Shown in pieces: positions 44,312-56,557 of a stretch of DNA of 64,000 nucleotides (the stretch's first letter is position 1; every line of letters begins with the position of its first letter). Both the position numbers and the translations under genes were made by a program. The notes beneath the pieces were generated by a model. It did no database searches and was not told the origin of the DNA. It saw only the letters and a list, made by a program, of their open reading frames with translations. Source of the DNA: Beta vulgaris subsp. vulgaris (taxonomy: Eukaryota; Streptophyta; Magnoliopsida; Caryophyllales; Amaranthaceae); the NCBI RefSeq assembly GCF_026745355.1, contig NC_079209.1, positions 6,453,507-6,517,506 on the forward strand, given 5' to 3'.

Positions 44312-45893
44312 ATCGGAAAATCATACATTAATTAAAAGAGGAAGTACAACCTAATTCTAATACAATCTAAACTAAACCAAATACATAAATCTAAAGGAGC
44401 CTTAATTGAGAGCTCGTACATTCCACCTAATACAAAAATAAATAAAAACGAAACAAAAGCGCGTAGAAAGGGTGCGTTGCTGGTTAGTGTTGATGATGGT
44501 GAATGCAAACCTCATATGGTTAGTTGATGGAAGTGGTCGATGAAGCGATTGACAGTCACGATTTGAACAACGAACAACCAACAACGAGCGTCCCGTCTCG
44601 TCGTATGAGCAATTCCAATGATCTGTCGTCACTCGGGATTTTGAGCTCATGACCATGTGAAGAGTCACATTCCAATGTGACTCACTACTCTTGAGCGAGA
44701 GTGAGTCAGGTTTCTCCTTGATGAAAGAGAAAAGCTGATAAGTGGGCGTGATGTAAACCCCAAGTGCAACTGGAGTGTTGCCTGCAGATTTGAAGTTTTC
44801 AGGGCAAAGACTATGAAGGTCAATGCCAAGCTAAGAGATCAGCCAAACAAGTTAAGCCCTCGAATACACCTCCGGTTTTCAAAACCCCGACAAATACACA
44901 TCCCAACCATGAAAATCTATCATCACCTCGTCCTTCCTCATGAACATCGTGAGACACCGTGTCTCTCAACACATATGCGAAAAAACCGACATACTCAACT
45001 ATGACTACTTTGAACCACCAATCTTGACCCAAATGACTAATACTTTTCGATGACCCCAACCAACCCTCGAAAACAACTTTAGCAACACGAAAATGACGCA
45101 CTCCGTTTATTCGGAGATTTAACACACTCTTAAAGAAATACCTGACTTAACTATTCGAAAACTCCAACAACCAGGGGGGAAGCCCGACACTGACTGGGGG
45201 AGGGGAAAGGGGAGACCGACACTAATTGGGGGAAGGGGGAGGGAAAGCCCAAAACAACCACAAACCGAACTACTCGATTGTTCATACAAGACATGAGGAC
45301 GAGGAACGGGGACGGAAACATTCAACACAAGCAAACCGACAGCGACCACACCCTAGGACACCCGACAAGCAGCACACAAACCTAACAAACCTAAAACAAA
45401 AACGAAAGAGACCCAAATAAGGGAAGAAAAGAAAACTAAACTACAAAACTACTGAAACCAAACACAGGGAGAGGGGAGAACGAAGAATAGGGGAGAGGGG
45501 TAAGACTCGACACACAGGGGAGGGGGAAGACTCGACACAGGAGAGGGGGAAGAACTCAACACAAGAGAGCAAAAACGAAAATTGAAAGTCGGCGACCCAA
45601 ACGTGAGTGAACACGGCGACGACAGATAGGGGAGGAGGGGAGGAAAGCGGCGACTAAGAACAGGAGAGGGGGAGGGAAAGACGTTGACTAAAAGCAGGGG
45701 AGAAAAAGGGGAAAACAGAGAAAAAGGTGACTACAAACAGGGGAGGGATACGAACAACATGATAGGCTCGCCGACGACCAGTAGAATTACGCCAGCCACC
45801 GGCGAGCCTTCAAAGGCAGTGACCGAACTGTTTGCTTAGGGTTGATGTTTTAGGGTTTGGGGAGGAGTTTTAGAGAGAGGTGATCCTTTTAGC
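44312..45893 (-). mobile_element. Non-autonomous LINE derivative B
   Basis: Diverged inverted copy of 11694-13340 along its length: a CCTCTCTCTAAAACTCC and CCCTAAAAC start, GGCTCGCCGGTGGCTGG, C-rich tandem units, a frame with RCSNRDCQ and RWNVRAL (44402-44668), and a TTTGGTTTAG...TGTATTAG 3' UTR. The poly(A) tail has decayed and no TSD was found, so the ends are approximate. It shares with copy A the jump from the ORF2 start directly to the 3' UTR. Confidence 0.65.
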
Positions 45894-46040
45894 TTCTTCA
45901 TGGAATGGAACTCTCAACCTTGTGACTGGAATGTTCTTTCCTTACTACTAGGCCAAACTTAACTTGGTATCAGGAGCAAACCTATTAAGAATCCTGGGTG
46001 GTCCAGGTCCACCAAAAAAATCAATTTCCTATATTTTTAT
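45894..46040. other. Short spacer with a tRNA-like and a primer-site-like phrase
   Basis: The minus strand contains TTTGGCCTAGTAGTAAGG (A-box-like). The plus strand has TTGGTATCAGGAGC near 45963, close to the copia initiator-tRNA primer site. No LTR borders it, so it is either a copia remnant or chance. Confidence 0.3.
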
Positions 46041-46099
46041 CAGGGGCGGATTCTACATTAAAATAAAGGTTATATCCACATAATAATTTCATATAAAGA

Positions 46100-46175
46100 C
46101 AGTTGCTCTAGGGGTAAACTCTTCAACTTCTTGCATGCGATAATGTTATGCGGAGGTTCGAATCCCTTGGATAGT
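46100..46175 (+). other. tRNA-like module near the outer hAT-like end
   Basis: TTGCTCTAGGGGTAAAC fits the A box and GGTTCGAATCCC is a near-perfect B box 45 bases later. The acceptor stem does not pair, so it is not a functional tRNA gene call. Confidence 0.6.
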
Positions 46176-46485
46176 GAAATACCAATTGCAGTTTTTTTTC
46201 GTTCTTCTTTGTTTTATGCCTTGTTTTTGTTTTTAGTTCCTTCTCTTTTCTCTTATACCATTTTTCCTTTTCTATTTTGGATCTTCATTTTATCATTTTG
46301 AATAGTATCCATCTTTTTTTTTTTTTGTGATATAACAATTACTTTTGTTTTTAAAAAAAATCAACAATTTGACACTCTTACTACATTAAATACATGAGCG
46401 GATCCAGCGTGGGTTCAATGGGTTCAACTGAACCCACACAGATCCGCCGAGAAAATTGATTTTTACAGGAAACCCGAAAAACTCT

Positions 46486-47846
46486 CACTACAAAAAAAAG
46501 TCCATTTAGAGACGGACAAAATCCGTTCCTAAACAGGTCAAATCCGTCGCTATATGGACTTAGAGACGGATTTAGAGACGGATATTGTCCCTCTCTAAAA
46601 CCCTTGTCGCTAATTCGAGTTAGAGACGGATTTTAAAAATCCGTCTCTAAAGTTTAGAGATGGATTTTGGAAATCCGTCTCTAAAACTTAGAGACGGATT
46701 TTGGAAATCCGTCTCTAAGTTTAGAGACGGATTTTCAAAATCCGTCTCGAAATTCACTGAAAATATAAAAAATGTATAAACGAAATTAACAACATGATAA
46801 TTCCTAATATTATCATGATTATATTTAATCACCTATTATTACCTACCTAGTTCAAGTTGATCTCATTATTACTGTTTAGGAATATCCCTTAAGTAAACCC
46901 GGTTCAGATCTACAAGGGAAAGGATAAGAAGACTCCACAGTCGCAAGAATCGCTGTTCGTAGGAATCGAACTTGTAACCTCAAAGAAACGAGAAGAAGCT
47001 CCAACCAACTACACCAAATACAACTGATATACTTCTCTACATAATATTGGTAATATGTAGAAGAAATATTAGAGACGGATTCAAAAATCCGTCCCTAATT
47101 TAGAGACGGATTTTCAAATCCGTCCCTAAATTAGAGACGGATTTTAAAATCCCTCCCTAAATTAGAGACGGATTTCTAAAATCCGTCTCTAACTTAGAGA
47201 CGGATTTTTAAAATCCGTCCCTAAATTAAAGAAGCGCAATAAAATATTCATATTTGAATTTAGAGACGGATTTTAGAATCCGTCTATAAATTTAGAGACG
47301 GATTTTAAAAATCCGTCCCTAAATTAGAGACGGATTCTTAAAAATCCGTCCCTAAATTAGAGACGGATTCTAAAAATCCGTCTCTAAATTAGAGACGGAT
47401 TTTGAAAATCCGTCTCTAAATTAAATACGTGCAATAAAATATTCATATGTAAATTTAGAGACGGATTTTTAAATCCGTCTCTAACTTTAGAGACGGATTT
47501 TTAAATCCGTCTCTAACTTTAGGGACGGATTATCAATATCCGTCCCTAAGTTAGAGATGGATTTTCAAAATCCGTCTCTAAATTTATTTCGAGACTGATT
47601 TTTAAAACCCGTCTCTAATTTAGGGACGGATTTTTAAAATCCGTCCCTAAAGTTAGAGACGGATTTAGAAATCCGTCTCTAATTTAGAGACGGATTTAAA
47701 AATCCGTCTGTAATTTAGAGACGGATTCAAAAAATCCGTCTCTAAATAAATTTAGAGACGGATTATCAATATTCCGTCTCTAAATTAGAAACGGATATAT
47801 ATCCGTCTCCAAACATCCGTCGCTATATAAGCTTTTTTTTGTAGTG
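46486..47846. mobile_element. Non-autonomous CACTA element built of hairpin units, 1361 bp
   Basis: It starts CACTACAAAAAAAAG and ends CTTTTTTTTGTAGTG, with a 3-bp TSD TCT (46483-46485 and 47847-47849). Most of its length is an array of palindromes TTAGAGACGGATTTT/AAAATCCGTCTCTAA, about 33 bases per hairpin and several dozen half-sites in all. There is no transposase. The central region (about 46850-47040) is a SINE-like insert. Confidence 0.95.
46855..47038 (-). mobile_element. tRNA-derived SINE in the middle of the hairpin CACTA element
   Basis: On the minus strand GGTGTAGTTGGTTGGAGC (A box) and AAGTTCGATTCC (B box) are followed by GCGACTGTGGAGTC and a body unlike the hairpin array on either side. 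No TSD was confirmed. Confidence 0.55.
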
Positions 47847-47890
47847 TCTATATACAAAAATGTCCAGTTGTATATAAAAATATGATATAT

Positions 47891-47972
47891 AGCGCAGTGG
47901 TACAGTGGTAGCGCGCTGAAGCTTGAGTTATGGACTTTTGTGATCACGGGATCAAATCCCGGCAATAGCGAA
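47891..47972 (+). other. tRNA-like module in the split hAT element
   Basis: GTGGTACAGTGGTAGCGCG fits an A box and D arm, and GGGATCAAATCCCGG fits a B box and T arm (the T stem CGGG/CCCG pairs). The acceptor stem is not evident. The relative at 43459-44187 carries a comparable module at one end. Confidence 0.6.
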
Positions 47973-48420
47973 GTATTATTTTTTTATTTTTTTCCCCTCT
48001 CCTTCCTTCCTTCCTTCCTTCGTGTTTTCATTACTACTACAACTTTAGTTTTTTTTTTCTCTTGGTTCTTCTAGTCCTTCATTTTCTACCTTCCCATTCT
48101 TTATATATTCCCCTTTCACCGAGTACTTAGACATCAAATATAAGTTTTCAATACTTATTTTACCTAAAACTTATAAATATAAGGTAAAAATAGTAGAGTT
48201 TAATTCATTAGTTGTTTGAACAAAGATTAATATATGTAGAGAGATTATGTTCACTTTTTATACCTACATTTAAAATAATAGTTGTAAATACATGTTTGTT
48301 TATATCATTGAAAATTTAAAATTGAAATAAATTGTCTAACTCAAGATACAATCAACAGGTATAAATGTTTTAAACGCCTTTAAATATAAGTATTAGTATT
48401 AAAATTTTGCCACACACTTC

Positions 48421-48436
48421 GCGTGCATATAAGACT
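48421..48436 (+). other. Helitron-like 3' end without a 5' partner
   Basis: CACACTTCGCGTGCATATAAGACTAG (about 48413-48438) resembles the 3' terminus of the 235-bp Helitron (hairpin, then GTAAGACTAG). The next base is A rather than T and no TCTCTA start was found upstream, so it may be a relic inside the hAT element. Confidence 0.35.
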
Positions 48437-48639
48437 AGATTCGGCTATATATTTGAACAAGTTCGAACCCACGTAGTTCATTTCCTGGATCCGCCACTGA
48501 TTAAATATGACCAAGATTTATTTGCAAATACTCAAAAGTAATTTTACTATGTAAAATTTGTGTATTTTGATCATTTATCTATTTACTTAATTTAGATAGA
48601 ATCTACCAAATTCAAAATCCTAATAAATCCGCCTCTACT

Positions 48640-50241
48640 AAGTATCACAAAAACAATTAGTTGGTGTTGGAAGCAATAAACTCATGTATACACCTAACAA
48701 TTATTGTAGCATATTTTTCAAAAATGTGGTACGAATATTATACCCCCCATATTGCATGCATATATAATACTCCAAGGACTAGGAGTATTCTAACTGAAGA
48801 TAAGATCTTTGTGTAGCATGAGACCACGAGATGTTGTCTGATTATTAAAATTGCACAAATCAGAAAAGCAAAAGGACATTGCCGAAGGTGCACTTGTATT
48901 TAATTTAGCGAAAGCAATCAAGATTCTTATTTTTGTCACTAATCCCTCGGTTCATGCACTTTCTTCTCTGATCGTTATCTCTAAGCACGTAGTAGTAAAA
49001 AGTTAAATAAAAGTTGCTAACATTTTTTTATTACACATTCGTTGTGATTGTTCTAGAGTAAACTACTAGGAAAACACGATAAAGGTAGCCGTTATTAATT
49101 AACTAAAAAGCCGCCAAGATACATGTATTATGTATAGTAAAAGCGACTATAACAATTGTTTTACCGTGGAATTTCACATTTAGCCTACTATTAATAATAT
49201 TGGCATAATTTGTAACTCTCCTTGGTTAAAAGGTAGCTTAATAAGTTTTGATCTGCACATTTTATACATTAGCCAATGAAACTAGAAAAAGTGAATATTC
49301 AGAAAGAACAAAAACTATAGAATTAAAGTACAACTCATATAGTATATGCTAGACTATTGTTTGCAAAAACTTTTTGTACAAGTTATATTGTCGCTAATAA
49401 ATGTCTTGTTATTTTGTTAAAGGTTGTCTATTAGTGTTTATGTTCGCTTCATATGAACACTCCCTTAATTAATAGATGTATTAGCTTTTTATATAAAGGG
49501 TGATCCAGCCGTACCTTCGAGTTGGCTACCGCCTACCAGAGGACAAAATCAATTAGATATAACCTAAAATAAATTTTCTTTATCTTAAACTTCTCTACTA
49601 ATCCACCTAGAGTAGTTTCAAGTGCAATTGGATAATCTATATGATTACTGTTGCAACTAATACAATTTTATTTATAGGGATCATAATTGAATCCTTAAGA
49701 TCCACCTTAGAGTACTTTAGGTTTTTTCATTTGTTACAAAAATTATTTTTTAGATTCTACATGGTACCACTATAGTTTACACTTATTATCTACCATAACA
49801 TTATGTTGAATAATACATTAATTTTGAATTAAATAGGGATAATAGTTTGACTTATTTACTAATTGCCTTGTGCATCAAGAATTATTTAACTAAGGTTTGT
49901 GAGTCATTTTGGCTTTTATGGGCCAAAATTGAAGTCGAAATTGGAGAAAAACGACTAGAATCTCGTTTTACATTTTAGGAAATGCCTACTTGTTCTTTTT
50001 ACCAAATTGGACCTTAAAGTTGATCGTTAAGGTTAAAATGGACTCCCAAAACCTTAATTATGTAAAATTAGACAAATCACTAATCCTATTTAACCCCTAA
50101 ATAAACTAATTTTTTGTTTAACATAATGTTACAGTAAAGAATAATTCCGAACTAATGGTACCATATAGAATTCATATAAACAAACGAAAAAGCCCACAAT
50201 ACAATGGTACCAAGTGACACTTCCCATAATTTAAATTATAA
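48640..50241. other. AT-rich intergenic sequence
   Basis: Nothing recognisable beyond homopolymer tracts. Confidence 0.4.
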
Positions 50242-50461
50242 CTAGTTATTAGGCCCGGGCTATGCCCTGGGTAAGAAAAAAATTCATTTATTAATATAAT
50301 ACTTTAGTATATGTACTTGAGGTCTCGATATTAAACCCTATACTATGCAATTTCTTAATTTTTTTTAGTGTACATGGATTACATGAACTAAAACTCCCTA
50401 GGGAGAGCGCCACGTGGCACAATTTCTTATTTTCGCACGCCTTTTAATATATTTGTATAGA
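50242..50461 (-). mobile_element. Helitron-like repeat R2, copy 2, about 220 bp
   Basis: It matches 42377-42638. The minus strand ends with a GGGC.../GCCCGGGCC hairpin and then CTAG beside T. The opposite end could start TCTATACAAAT after A. The tRNA-like module of copy 1 is partly eroded here. Confidence 0.6.
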
Positions 50462-53400
50462 TATTTAAGATTTTGTATGTCACATCAACATATCAAGTAC
50501 TAAATCGGACACACCCACATTAATTATCTTTAATTTCGTCATATAATTCTTGTTTAGTGTTGCTGACTACTTCAATCTACGAGTCACGGATGAATACTTT
50601 CTTTTAAGTTTTAAATGGGTCAACAGTAAATGGTAGTATTAGTTCTCCATCTATCCTTTCCTTAATCAAATTTCTGATCCAAAAGAAAAAGCCAAATTAA
50701 ACACTTCCACTAATTTATCTAGGTTCTAAAATTATAAAAACAACTTGATTTCTACTTACTCGATGACATAGAAATTAAACTGATTCCTTTCATAAGCCAA
50801 TAATGCTTTTTGGAATGGCCGGAAGGTGAGCTGCTAGTGGGACGATGAAAATGACTCTCTCAATGTGACTAGTTCCTTCTAGATACTCGTTCATAGTAGG
50901 CTAAATACGATTTGGTGTTTTTCTCGCTATTCCTAAAAATATTATGAATTTTTTTATTAACACAACTTTATGCATGACAATATAACTTTCTTATGATACA
51001 AATGCTAACCTTGTTTAAAAAGAAAGGTGACCAATATTCAGGATATAAGAATCCAAAAAAAAATAGTCATTTGGTTTATAAATGAGTATAAACGGCATAA
51101 ACTTTGTTGATTTATCTTTTATGCTCCATGTATGTGAATGCGTCTATTATATGCGCTTGACAAATGGAACACATGCACCCAAGTGTATAGAAATTAGTAA
51201 CCACACTTATGTTAAGCACACAGATAGATTCCATGCTCAAATGTACACTCGATAATACTGCAAAAGTTTTAGGTGTCCAAACTCCGAATTAAACCTAATA
51301 TGATCTGCTTTGAACAAGTGTTTTGACCAGCCTTTTCTTTCTATTGGAGTATGTACAAAGAAAGTTTAGTGACATTTCTCTCACACGAATGACTTAGACT
51401 ATAAAAAAATATAAAAAATTGAGTGAGATATGTGACGCTGGTTATACTAAGGTCCGGAGGGTTTCACTCTTCATAGGACTTGATCAAACATCTCACAACA
51501 CGAGTTGACCACAGCCGATGGATTATTCAAGTCGAATGTATGGGGAATGCTCGGATACTCTTACCCCTCTTACTACCTAACCCAATTTTCTTATCTCCAA
51601 AAAACGCATGAGAGAAAATAATTATCGCTGAAAGAATATTAATATATATCCTATACATAATCCTAAAATATTACATTTTAACCAAATTTAGATAGTTTAT
51701 CCAAGACTTCCTTTTAAATCTGCATAAAACACACTTCATTAAGCACAAAAATAATGTCATGTATGACGATTGACAAACATCTTTAATAATGTTGTACATA
51801 GTACTCCAAGGACACTGAAACAATCCTCTCATTATATTGAATATTGATTTCATGAAATTAAGTAGCCTTTTCATATCAATAACAATTTGTTGTACCTCTA
51901 AAACGACTATTGCATGACCTTGTTCAATTTTGTCGGGTGGAAATCAAATCTTAATAGTTAATACTGTTGAAGTGTTAATACATACATGATACACACCACA
52001 AAATATCAAGGCAATACTTTCTCATACAAGAAAATTGACTAGTAGTCTAGTAAATAAAAGAACACCACAGAATATTATTATTGTTTCTTCCAGGAAATGT
52101 GAGGCTAAATATTAAGAGAGGTCAACGACCCTGAGCCGACGCGTTCTCCTATAAAAAAAAGACCTTGATATTGAAACATATTTACAAAAGTACCATTTCC
52201 TACATCCATTATCTTTGACTTTGACTATTTGACTCTCCACTCTTCTTTGAAAGCGTGTCGAATAATTGGAGAAATCGAGGAAGCAGCTATCTTAATTCTT
52301 CTCTTCTGCCCATGGTTTTTATTTCTATATCTCTTGGCACGTTTTTATAATTTTCTATGGGTGCTTTGGTTAGTCAATTAGTCAAGTTTATTTGTCCATA
52401 ATTTATTACATTAATTAATAAACATGCTCTTATTTTTATATAAACTTGTCCTACATAATAATAATATTCCAGTAATTGCTGACTATTGCTACTTATATGT
52501 GCACTAACAAGATTGTGCTCAAAGATATGTTTATGTTTGTTATTTCTTTCAAGACGCCTTGTTTTTATTGCGATCAAGAATATATCTAAAGATGTCATCT
52601 TTTTGTTTAGATGGTATTGAATCATTTGTATTCGGGGCGGATTTATTTAGGGTCTAAGTTGCACGTAAATGGAACACGGATACGTGGATACGGGGAAAAG
52701 CAAATTCTAAAAGTGAGAGAAAGTGAGGATTACTCTACAAATGGGATTAATGTTAGATTGGAGTTATGGAAACAAAAGTTAGATTTGCAAACATTTATAC
52801 GAAGTCAATATAAATTGATTACATTGAATGTCAATTTTGTAATAAGAGTGAGTTAAACGAGGATGTAGTGACAATAGAAAATAATTAACAGATACTGTTA
52901 AGTGAGTGTTTAACTACATTGGGCCCAACTTTTAAAGGGATTGAGTTGTTGATCAAGACGTGACTCACATGAGTAAGTTTAGGTGGCTTAAATGGAAAGC
53001 AACTAATTAGTTTTGTTCAGCAATCTCTATTATATAAGTTGTAGTTCATTCAAAAAAAAAGGTGTAGCACATATGTATATTTTGAGATAGAATTTGAAAC
53101 CAAGAAATTCAGGGGAAAGGTTAAAGTTGCATATATTGCGAGAAAGATAAGTGAGGTTCAACTACGTTGTTTTGATTATGTGCCACTTTAACAGGAATAT
53201 AAGCAAAATTAGGATAAGTCGAGGGAAATTAAAAATGACTTGGATGTGAGTTGAAATGATATGAAGAAGATCAAATTTACACGAGCACAACACTAGATAG
53301 AAATGAAAAATAAAGGAAGATGACATTTGTAATCGATCGTAATACATCAAACACAAAATCCTATAAAAAATGAGGAATTATGTCTAACAAGCATAACATA

Positions 53401-53845
53401 ATAGATTTAATAAACAACATTAAGAAAACAACAGATAAATCGACATTCAAGATTCAACGTGAAAATCCCTCAATGTGAGGGAAAAACCACCAATGACAAT
53501 GAACAACCCTAATTCACTATAATGGAGAAAATATTACAAAGCATAAACCTCAAAATGACACTTTGGCACAATAACAAAGGAGATGATAAGATCTCACAAT
53601 AATAACTCTCTACAATGAAGCGATAAAACTAGTGTTTTCCTATGGAAGTATATGTAGATTTTTATAATAATGAGCCTAGCTAGACATAGTTTTGTATTCC
53701 CTTAAAAAGACGTCCTAGAAGAATAAGGAAATCATTCCTCTCAACAATGTGTTACGTTGTAGGAGCTGAAAATATGTAATGTTCGCAATAGAGGAATGAC
53801 CAAGGCATAGACTAACCGATAAACTGATAGGTTGTTGTACACTTG
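50462..53845. other. AT-rich intergenic sequence
   Basis: Short frames (51671-51874 minus, 52611-52856 plus, 53162-53356 minus) have no recognisable domain. TCTCTATTATATAAGTTG at 53027 resembles a Helitron 5' end, but no matching 3' end was found. Confidence 0.4.
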
Positions 53846-55040
53846 TCAAAATAAAATCCTAACATAACCTCCTAACAATATACTAGGGTAAGTATTAGGG
53901 TCGAATTCACAGAGAGATGATTGTTTTAATCTAGTTTCTAAATCATAGAGCAACATAAACAAGGTCACAATTATCGAGTGAAAGGTTATGAAGTAATAAA
54001 AAAGAAAAAGCAAACTAAAAAATTTAGGGAAATGATTCACAATGAATACATTTGATGTTAGGGTTGAAAACATGAATCAGACAATAATTTACTAAACAAA
54101 ACTATCTAGGCAAACAAGTTTTCTCGAATCAAAGTCTCCTTTTGAACACCAATCTATCAGGATATAGCAATTTACTAGAGATAGTCTTACCTATTGTTGT
54201 AAACCTAAACAATAAATTTATACTCTAGGCGCATAATCTAACATTGCACGACTTAATCAATCAAGTCTGACCAAATTGAAATTGAGAAGCAATAATAACA
54301 AACAAAGGAAAAAATAAAACTAAGCAATTATTGAAACATCTTAATTCAAATCAACCTCTTTTATACATCCATGAATCCCTTTAATCGGCAGAAAAAAAAA
54401 AAAAAACTACTCAATCATGAAATAAGGAGTAAAAATTAGATCTATAAAAGAAAACATAATCAATGAAATATTATTAATAAAAAAGAGAATGAAATAAAAA
54501 TACATCAATGAAGTAAACTAATTAAGATATGAATAAATGAAGCAGGAGAATAAATAGGGTTTCCAACTAAAAAGCTAAAGAGAATAAGGAAGATGAAAGA
54601 AACTAAAAACTAAAACTAAAACTAATAGAGATATATCTATATTCAAGAAGTGATTCATAATATAAACAAGACTAAGTAACCTAAAATATAACTAGAAAAT
54701 TAAGTTCCACGATAGGAAAAGTCGAATAAATAATTAATGGGAAGAATTAACTCATTCGCGAACGTGTGACAGACTTAGCAAAACACAATAAACTTGTGTA
54801 GCTCATATCTCCCAAACTAGAATTTTTCTTGGGCCACGCGACCAATAGTTGGAAATCCCTTGAGTCTAGTTTTCATTGCCGCTGAAATCATTCAATTATC
54901 ATCAATTTCATCAGCATATCAAAAGCCATGGACGAAAGAGTAGACATGCTCAATTTTCACATTTCTTATACTAAATTCCAACTTCATTTTGGCCCAATTT
55001 CAAACTCAAAGATATTCTTAACGATCCTTATCATGTAGCT
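53846..55040 (-). mobile_element. Possible gypsy-type LTR remnant, interrupted or bordered by the Athila element
   Basis: On the minus strand the left part reads CATCTCTCTGTGAATTCGACCC, resembling the CTCTCCCTGTGGATCGACCC phrase near the end of the Athila LTR at 56341-56360. Upstream wording (CTAGTTTGGGAGATATGAGC) is common in gypsy LTRs of plants. No second LTR, primer site or TSD was found. Confidence 0.3.
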
Positions 55041-56420
55041 TGATGTGTTCATCATTTATCGATTATTTACTCTAATCCCCTTAGTTTTGATAGTCGATTT
55101 GGGCTCTTTTGAGCTCTTTTCTTGTGGATTTGATGTGTTTGGAGCTCTGTCGTGTTTTGCAGATTTTGATGCAGATTAGGCACTTTTACATTTATCTAGT
55201 CGCGACACAGAAGCTAATTACACAAGGTCCAAGGACATCCGGAAGACCACACAAGCATTTCGGTTGGATTCCACGAAGAAAAAGCAAGGAAAATTCGCCC
55301 GGTCGACCGGGCGGTGTGGCCCGACCGGGCGAATCTTCGACTTAGCGCTGCAGAAATGGAAGCTAGAACTGCTTACGCGCCCGACCGGGCGGCTTGCCGG
55401 TCGACCGGGCGAACCAACTTCAATTTTCATCTTTATTTCGCCCGGCAACCGGGCGACAGACGAAGAAAACGCTTACGCGCCACCGGGCGGTTCGCCCGGT
55501 TGACCGGGCGGAATTTTTCCTTCGTCGTAAGTTTGTGATCACCGTCGCCCGACCGGGCGGTTCATCGGGACGCGTTTTTTCGGGATTTTTAGCCGGTTTT
55601 GTAATTAGTATAAATAGGTTTTTAGTATTTTCGAAAAACCTATCTCATTTTCTACGTTTTTTAGGGCAAACACTTAGTTTATTCTCTCTACTTTTGTTGA
55701 ACTTTTACATTGGAAGATTATATAGATCGTCGATTTCCTTTTCCATCATTCTTCAATCATTTGGTATTCTTCTCTACTTAGTTTATTTTATGAATTCTTT
55801 TACTTTGATTATGTTTATTGCGTTTAATATCATCATGAGTGAGTAGTCTATTTCTAGGGTTTAGAGAGGGAAGCCATGTTTATACCTTTTTTATTGTGGT
55901 TTGATGTTCTTCAATAATTGGATTGAATTAGAATAATTCCTATTGATTTGTTATACTTGTTTAATTCATGTAATTGCGCAATATCATGAGTTATGTTTAG
56001 CTAATAAGAATTAGAATCGAAAGATCATATTCATTAGAGGCTTTTACAATAGGTAGATTTGATTATGTTGAGCGACCGTACTGGCATATGTTAATCTAGG
56101 AGTTGTTAATGCCTGACCAAGGATTAACGAAATACTTATTATTTGAATCTCAATCCAAGTGTTGTTGAATTATTATATTGATTAAACTGGTATAAGCATG
56201 GTGGACCGATCGATTGCCCTAGGTTTTAATTATTTGATAAATTCCCATTTTTCTGCGTTCTAGTTATTCTAGAGTTATTAATTCTCAATTATTTTCCTCT
56301 CTGGAAGTAGTTAGATAATTGAATAAATCTGTAGAACTCCTCTCCCTGTGGATCGACCCGTATTTGCCAGTTTCTGCTAAACAGACACCGTGCACTTGCG
56401 GTATATTTTAAAACACATCA
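55041..56420 (+). repeat. 5' LTR of the Athila element
   Basis: It starts TGATGTGTTC and ends AAACACATCA, a terminal inverted repeat of 9-10 bases with TG...CA ends. It holds the CpG palindrome cluster (55297-55575), a plausible leader, and ends 6 bases before the primer site. The start is inferred from the inverted ends because the partner LTR is not in view. Confidence 0.75.
55297..55575. repeat. CpG-rich palindrome cluster in the LTR
   Basis: Full or partial copies of CGCCCGGTCGACCGGGCG, including CGCCCGACCGGGCGG and CGCCCGGCAACCGGGCG variants, are spaced by 15-60 bases of AT-rich sequence. They are centred on or near SalI-type GTCGAC. The same motif recurs at 62158-62462. Confidence 0.85.
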
Positions 56421-56426
56421 AGTTTT

Positions 56427-56444
56427 TGGCGCCGTTGCCGGGGA
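56427..56444 (+). other. Primer binding site of the Athila element
   Basis: TGGCGCCGTTGCCGGGGA, 6 bases after the LTR end, is the standard Athila/Tat-type site, complementary to the 3' end of a tRNA usually given as tRNA-Asp. Confidence 0.85.
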
Positions 56445-56557
56445 GACGGCTAGTTTCTATAGCTTTCTGATTAATTATTTGACTATTTCTGCTGTCTCAT
56501 TGGAACTTCAAGTTCCAATTGAGGCCATCTCACTGCACATTTTTCTTTGTTTCTTTT

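Larger units (their letters stand above)
46393..48499. mobile_element. hAT element (CAGTGGCGGAT family), about 743 bp, split by a CACTA element
   Basis: The ends CATGAGCGGATCCAG and CTGGATCCGCCACTG are inverted repeats. An exact 8-bp TSD ATTAAATA flanks it (46385-46392 and 48500-48507). Subtracting the nested CACTA element and its 3-bp duplication leaves 743 bp, nearly the 729 bp of the relative at 43459-44187. A tRNA-like module lies in its right part. Confidence 0.9.
46041..48637. mobile_element. Possible outer hAT-like element containing a second hAT element
   Basis: CAGGGGCGGATT (46041-46052) and AAATCCGCCTCT (ending at about 48636) are inverted and resemble the CAGTGGCGGAT family. They would bracket about 0.48 kb once the inner element is removed. 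The flanking octamers do not match, so this layer is tentative. A tRNA-like module (46100-46175, TTGCTCTAGGGG then GGTTCGAATCCC) lies near its left end. Confidence 0.4.

Noticed and set aside
46501..47825. CRISPR-like array of regular repeats
   Set aside because: Units are palindromes without unique spacers, lie between CACTA ends with a TSD, and the DNA is from a plant.
46100..47972. Functional tRNA genes at 46100-46175 and 47891-47972
   Set aside because: A and B boxes are good but no complete acceptor stem or credible anticodon arm could be drawn.
55109..55846. Overlapping ORFs in the Athila LTR (RPGG- and RPTGR-rich)
   Set aside because: They are GC-rich palindrome repeats read in several frames, with no conserved domain.
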